A stretch of 6,391 bases of DNA from positions 1-6,391 of the forward strand of contig CAZUWA010000050.1 in the NCBI GenBank assembly GCA_964623895.1, given 5' to 3'. This DNA is from UBA11512 sp964623895. Lineage in GTDB: Bacteria > Bacillota > Clostridia > Oscillospirales > CAG-272. How positions within the stretch are numbered: position 1 is the first letter of the stretch; every line of letters starts with the position of its first letter. A program made the translations under genes and the position numbers. The notes beneath the pieces are model-generated. The model had not been told where the DNA came from. It did not search any database and saw only the letters and a program-made list of their open reading frames with translations. Positions 5,444-6,391 of the stretch are shown one piece after another.

Positions 5444-6151
5444 ATGAAAGTCATGACCTATAATATTCAACACTGCAAAAACTTCTACACCCGCAAAGTC
5501 GATCCGCTGTCTATTGCCGAAGTCATTCGCCATCAGGGTGCGGAGATCATTTCTTTAAATGAGGTGTACGGAAAAGGGATCCATCCCAATTTTACCGAAC
5601 AAGCAAAGACGATCGGCACAGAACTTGGGTATGAATACTATTTCTCGCCGGCGGTCAAAATTGCAGGACTCGGACCGTACGGAAACGCAGTGATCTCAAA
5701 ATATCCTTTCGTCTCTATTGAAACCGTTCCCGTACCCACCGTTCCGCGAAATCATCCCGGCTATTTCGAGGATCGCGCGGCATGTTCCGCTGTCATTGAT
5801 GTGGACGGACGATATATACATGTCATCGGCTGTCATTTCGGATTACAACCGGAGGAGCAAAAGATGTGCGTAAAAACAGTCTGCGATCTTATCGACCATA
5901 GCGATTATCCGATTATTTTAATGGGGGATTTCAATGTCCATCCGAATGATCCGGTACTTGCACCGATTCGTCAACGACTTCTTGACAGTGCCACGCTTCC
6001 CGGAGGAGACGCACTAACCTTTCCTTCTGATCAACCGAATGAAAAGATCGACTATATCTTCTATTCCAAAGGATTACGGCTAGAGGAAATTAACGTTCCG
6101 AAGATCGTTGTTTCCGATCACCTGCCCATTGTCGGGAAGTTTTCCTTTTAA
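5444..6151 (+). CDS. Endonuclease/exonuclease/phosphatase (EEP) family hydrolase
   Basis: The 235-residue protein has no signal peptide or membrane segment, so it is likely cytosolic. The metal-dependent phosphodiesterase/phosphatase active site of the EEP fold is complete: Asn7 in TYNIQH, Glu40 in SLNEVYG (metal ligand), GNAVISKYP (80-88), His131 in GCHFGL, Asp162 and Asn164 in GDFNVHPND, Asp203 in KIDYIF, and the terminal SDHLP (224-228) with the catalytic Asp225-His226 pair. The fold covers DNA repair nucleases, sphingomyelinases, inositol phosphatases and other phosphodiesterases; nothing here picks the substrate, though the compact size resembles the small stand-alone bacterial proteins often labelled EEP family. 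AGGAGA (5430-5435) lies eight bases before the ATG. It follows the ROK-like gene by 88 bases on the same strand, possibly co-transcribed by read-through of the hairpin between them. Confidence 0.9.
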   Translation: MKVMTYNIQHCKNFYTRKVDPLSIAEVIRHQGAEIISLNEVYGKGIHPNFTEQAKTIGTELGYEYYFSPAVKIAGLGPYGNAVISKYPFVSIETVPVPTVPRNHPGYFEDRAACSAVIDVDGRYIHVIGCHFGLQPEEQKMCVKTVCDLIDHSDYPIILMGDFNVHPNDPVLAPIRQRLLDSATLPGGDALTFPSDQPNEKIDYIFYSKGLRLEEINVPKIVVSDHLPIVGKFSF

Positions 6152-6202
6152 AAGAAAGTGACGCGCACGGATAGCCAAGGTGCGATAACGAAGTATTTAT
6201 GT

Positions 6203-6238
6203 AAGGTGGCGGTACAGCGGATGCTGTGCCGCCGCTTT
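6203..6238 (+). terminator. Strong hairpin downstream of the EEP gene, possible terminator
   Basis: GGCGGTACAGC (6208-6218) pairs with GCTGTGCCGCC (6223-6233) across a GGAT loop, and the stem extends outward to about 16 bp (6203-6238). The three wobble pairs are G-U on the + strand but would be A-C mismatches in RNA from the - strand, so the structure belongs to + strand RNA. The following T-run is only TTT inside the stem, so it is an imperfect intrinsic terminator; a 3'-end stabilising hairpin or a repeat element are alternatives. Confidence 0.45.
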
Positions 6239-6242
6239 CGGT

Positions 6243-6326
6243 CTGTGTTGAGGATCACAGCGTTGATCGTTCTGCCGATCAGTTCGGCATTGAAGGTTGT
6301 GAGAGGTTCGGCTTCGGTCAACACGG
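6243..6326 (+). other. Nested helices, possible structured RNA or repeat element
   Basis: Three helices nest by eye: CTGTGTTGA (6243-6251) with TCAACACGG (6318-6326), TCACAGC (6255-6261) with GGTTGTGA's last seven bases (6296-6302), and TGCCGA (6273-6278) with TCGGCA (6284-6289) closing a TCAGT loop. No known riboswitch or ncRNA family is recognised. The whole 6152-6391 stretch is not protein-coding in any frame I would trust. Confidence 0.25.
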
Positions 6327-6373
6327 TGATAGGTGCCAAAAATCATATAATTTTGCTCCTTTGTCGTGAAAAT

Positions 6374-6391
6374 AAAAAAGCAGACCGTCTT
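6374..6391. terminator. Possible left arm of a terminator cut by the window edge
   Basis: An A-tract followed by GCAGACC (6380-6386) and GTCTT looks like the left arm and start of the loop of an A/T-flanked hairpin like the one at 2213-2246. The right arm would lie outside the window. It would end a - strand gene arriving from the right, or the + strand transcript. Confidence 0.3.

Larger units (their letters stand above)
6148..6346 (-). other. Doubtful small reading frame with a good ribosome binding site but a frame break
   Basis: On the - strand, AAGGAG (6355-6360) lies eight bases before an ATG at 6346, but that frame runs only about 49 codons and has an unnatural composition rich in R, H and Q. 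A different frame, open from about 6339 to 6148, gives a more protein-like 63 residues (starting APITVLTEAEPLTTFNAELI). Removing one T from the run of five after ATGA would join the two. It overlaps a strong + strand hairpin and the end of the EEP gene, and I do not recognise the product, so it may be chance, a broken gene or part of a repeat. Confidence 0.2.

Noticed and set aside
6152..6391. Open + strand frame continuing after the EEP stop to the window end
   Set aside because: It has no start signal and is rich in basic residues and cysteines. It runs through strong hairpins and a likely terminator arm, and it mirrors the - strand frame codon for codon.

Overview
The window looks like chromosomal DNA of an anaerobic, low-to-mid GC Gram-positive bacterium (Firmicutes, probably a Clostridia-type lineage). 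This is inferred from strong AGGAGG ribosome binding sites, sigma-A-like promoters (TTGAAA-17-TATAAT; two with an extended TGnTATAAT-type -10), A-tract/T-tract hairpin terminators, a YerC/YecD-type TrpR-like protein and an AspT-type permease. No phage, IS, CRISPR, tRNA or rRNA signal is visible.

Layout. (1) Bases 1-2246, + strand: the C-terminal part of a fumarate reductase/succinate dehydrogenase-type flavoprotein, followed 13 bp later by a compact AspT-type permease, ending at a bidirectional terminator. The ribosome binding site of the permease overlaps the flavoprotein stop codon. The pair suggests anaerobic fumarate/succinate metabolism with dicarboxylate transport; the exact substrate is inferred. 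(2) Bases 2259-3055, - strand: a two-gene operon, YerC-like regulator then dUTPase (dut), overlapping by ATGA, with its own promoter. (3) Bases 3091-3864, - strand: a small membrane protein (DUF4870/Tic20-like by appearance) with a very good promoter and ribosome binding site, preceded by what looks like a decayed paralogue with an in-frame stop, no usable start and a lost C-terminal stop. (4) Bases 3905-6238, + strand: a consensus promoter, a ROK/ASKHA-like putative sugar kinase with an unfamiliar N-terminal domain and no ROK zinc motif, then an endonuclease/exonuclease/phosphatase-fold hydrolase. (5) Bases 6152-6391: no convincing gene, but one strong hairpin, a set of nested helices, and a good ribosome binding site plus ATG on the - strand whose frame is off by one from the longest opposite-strand reading frame.

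Most genes are ordinary housekeeping or metabolic genes. I do not see a clearly new multi-gene system. The parts most worth a second look are the ROK-like protein with its extra N-terminal domain, the decaying membrane-protein paralogue, and the structured right-hand end.
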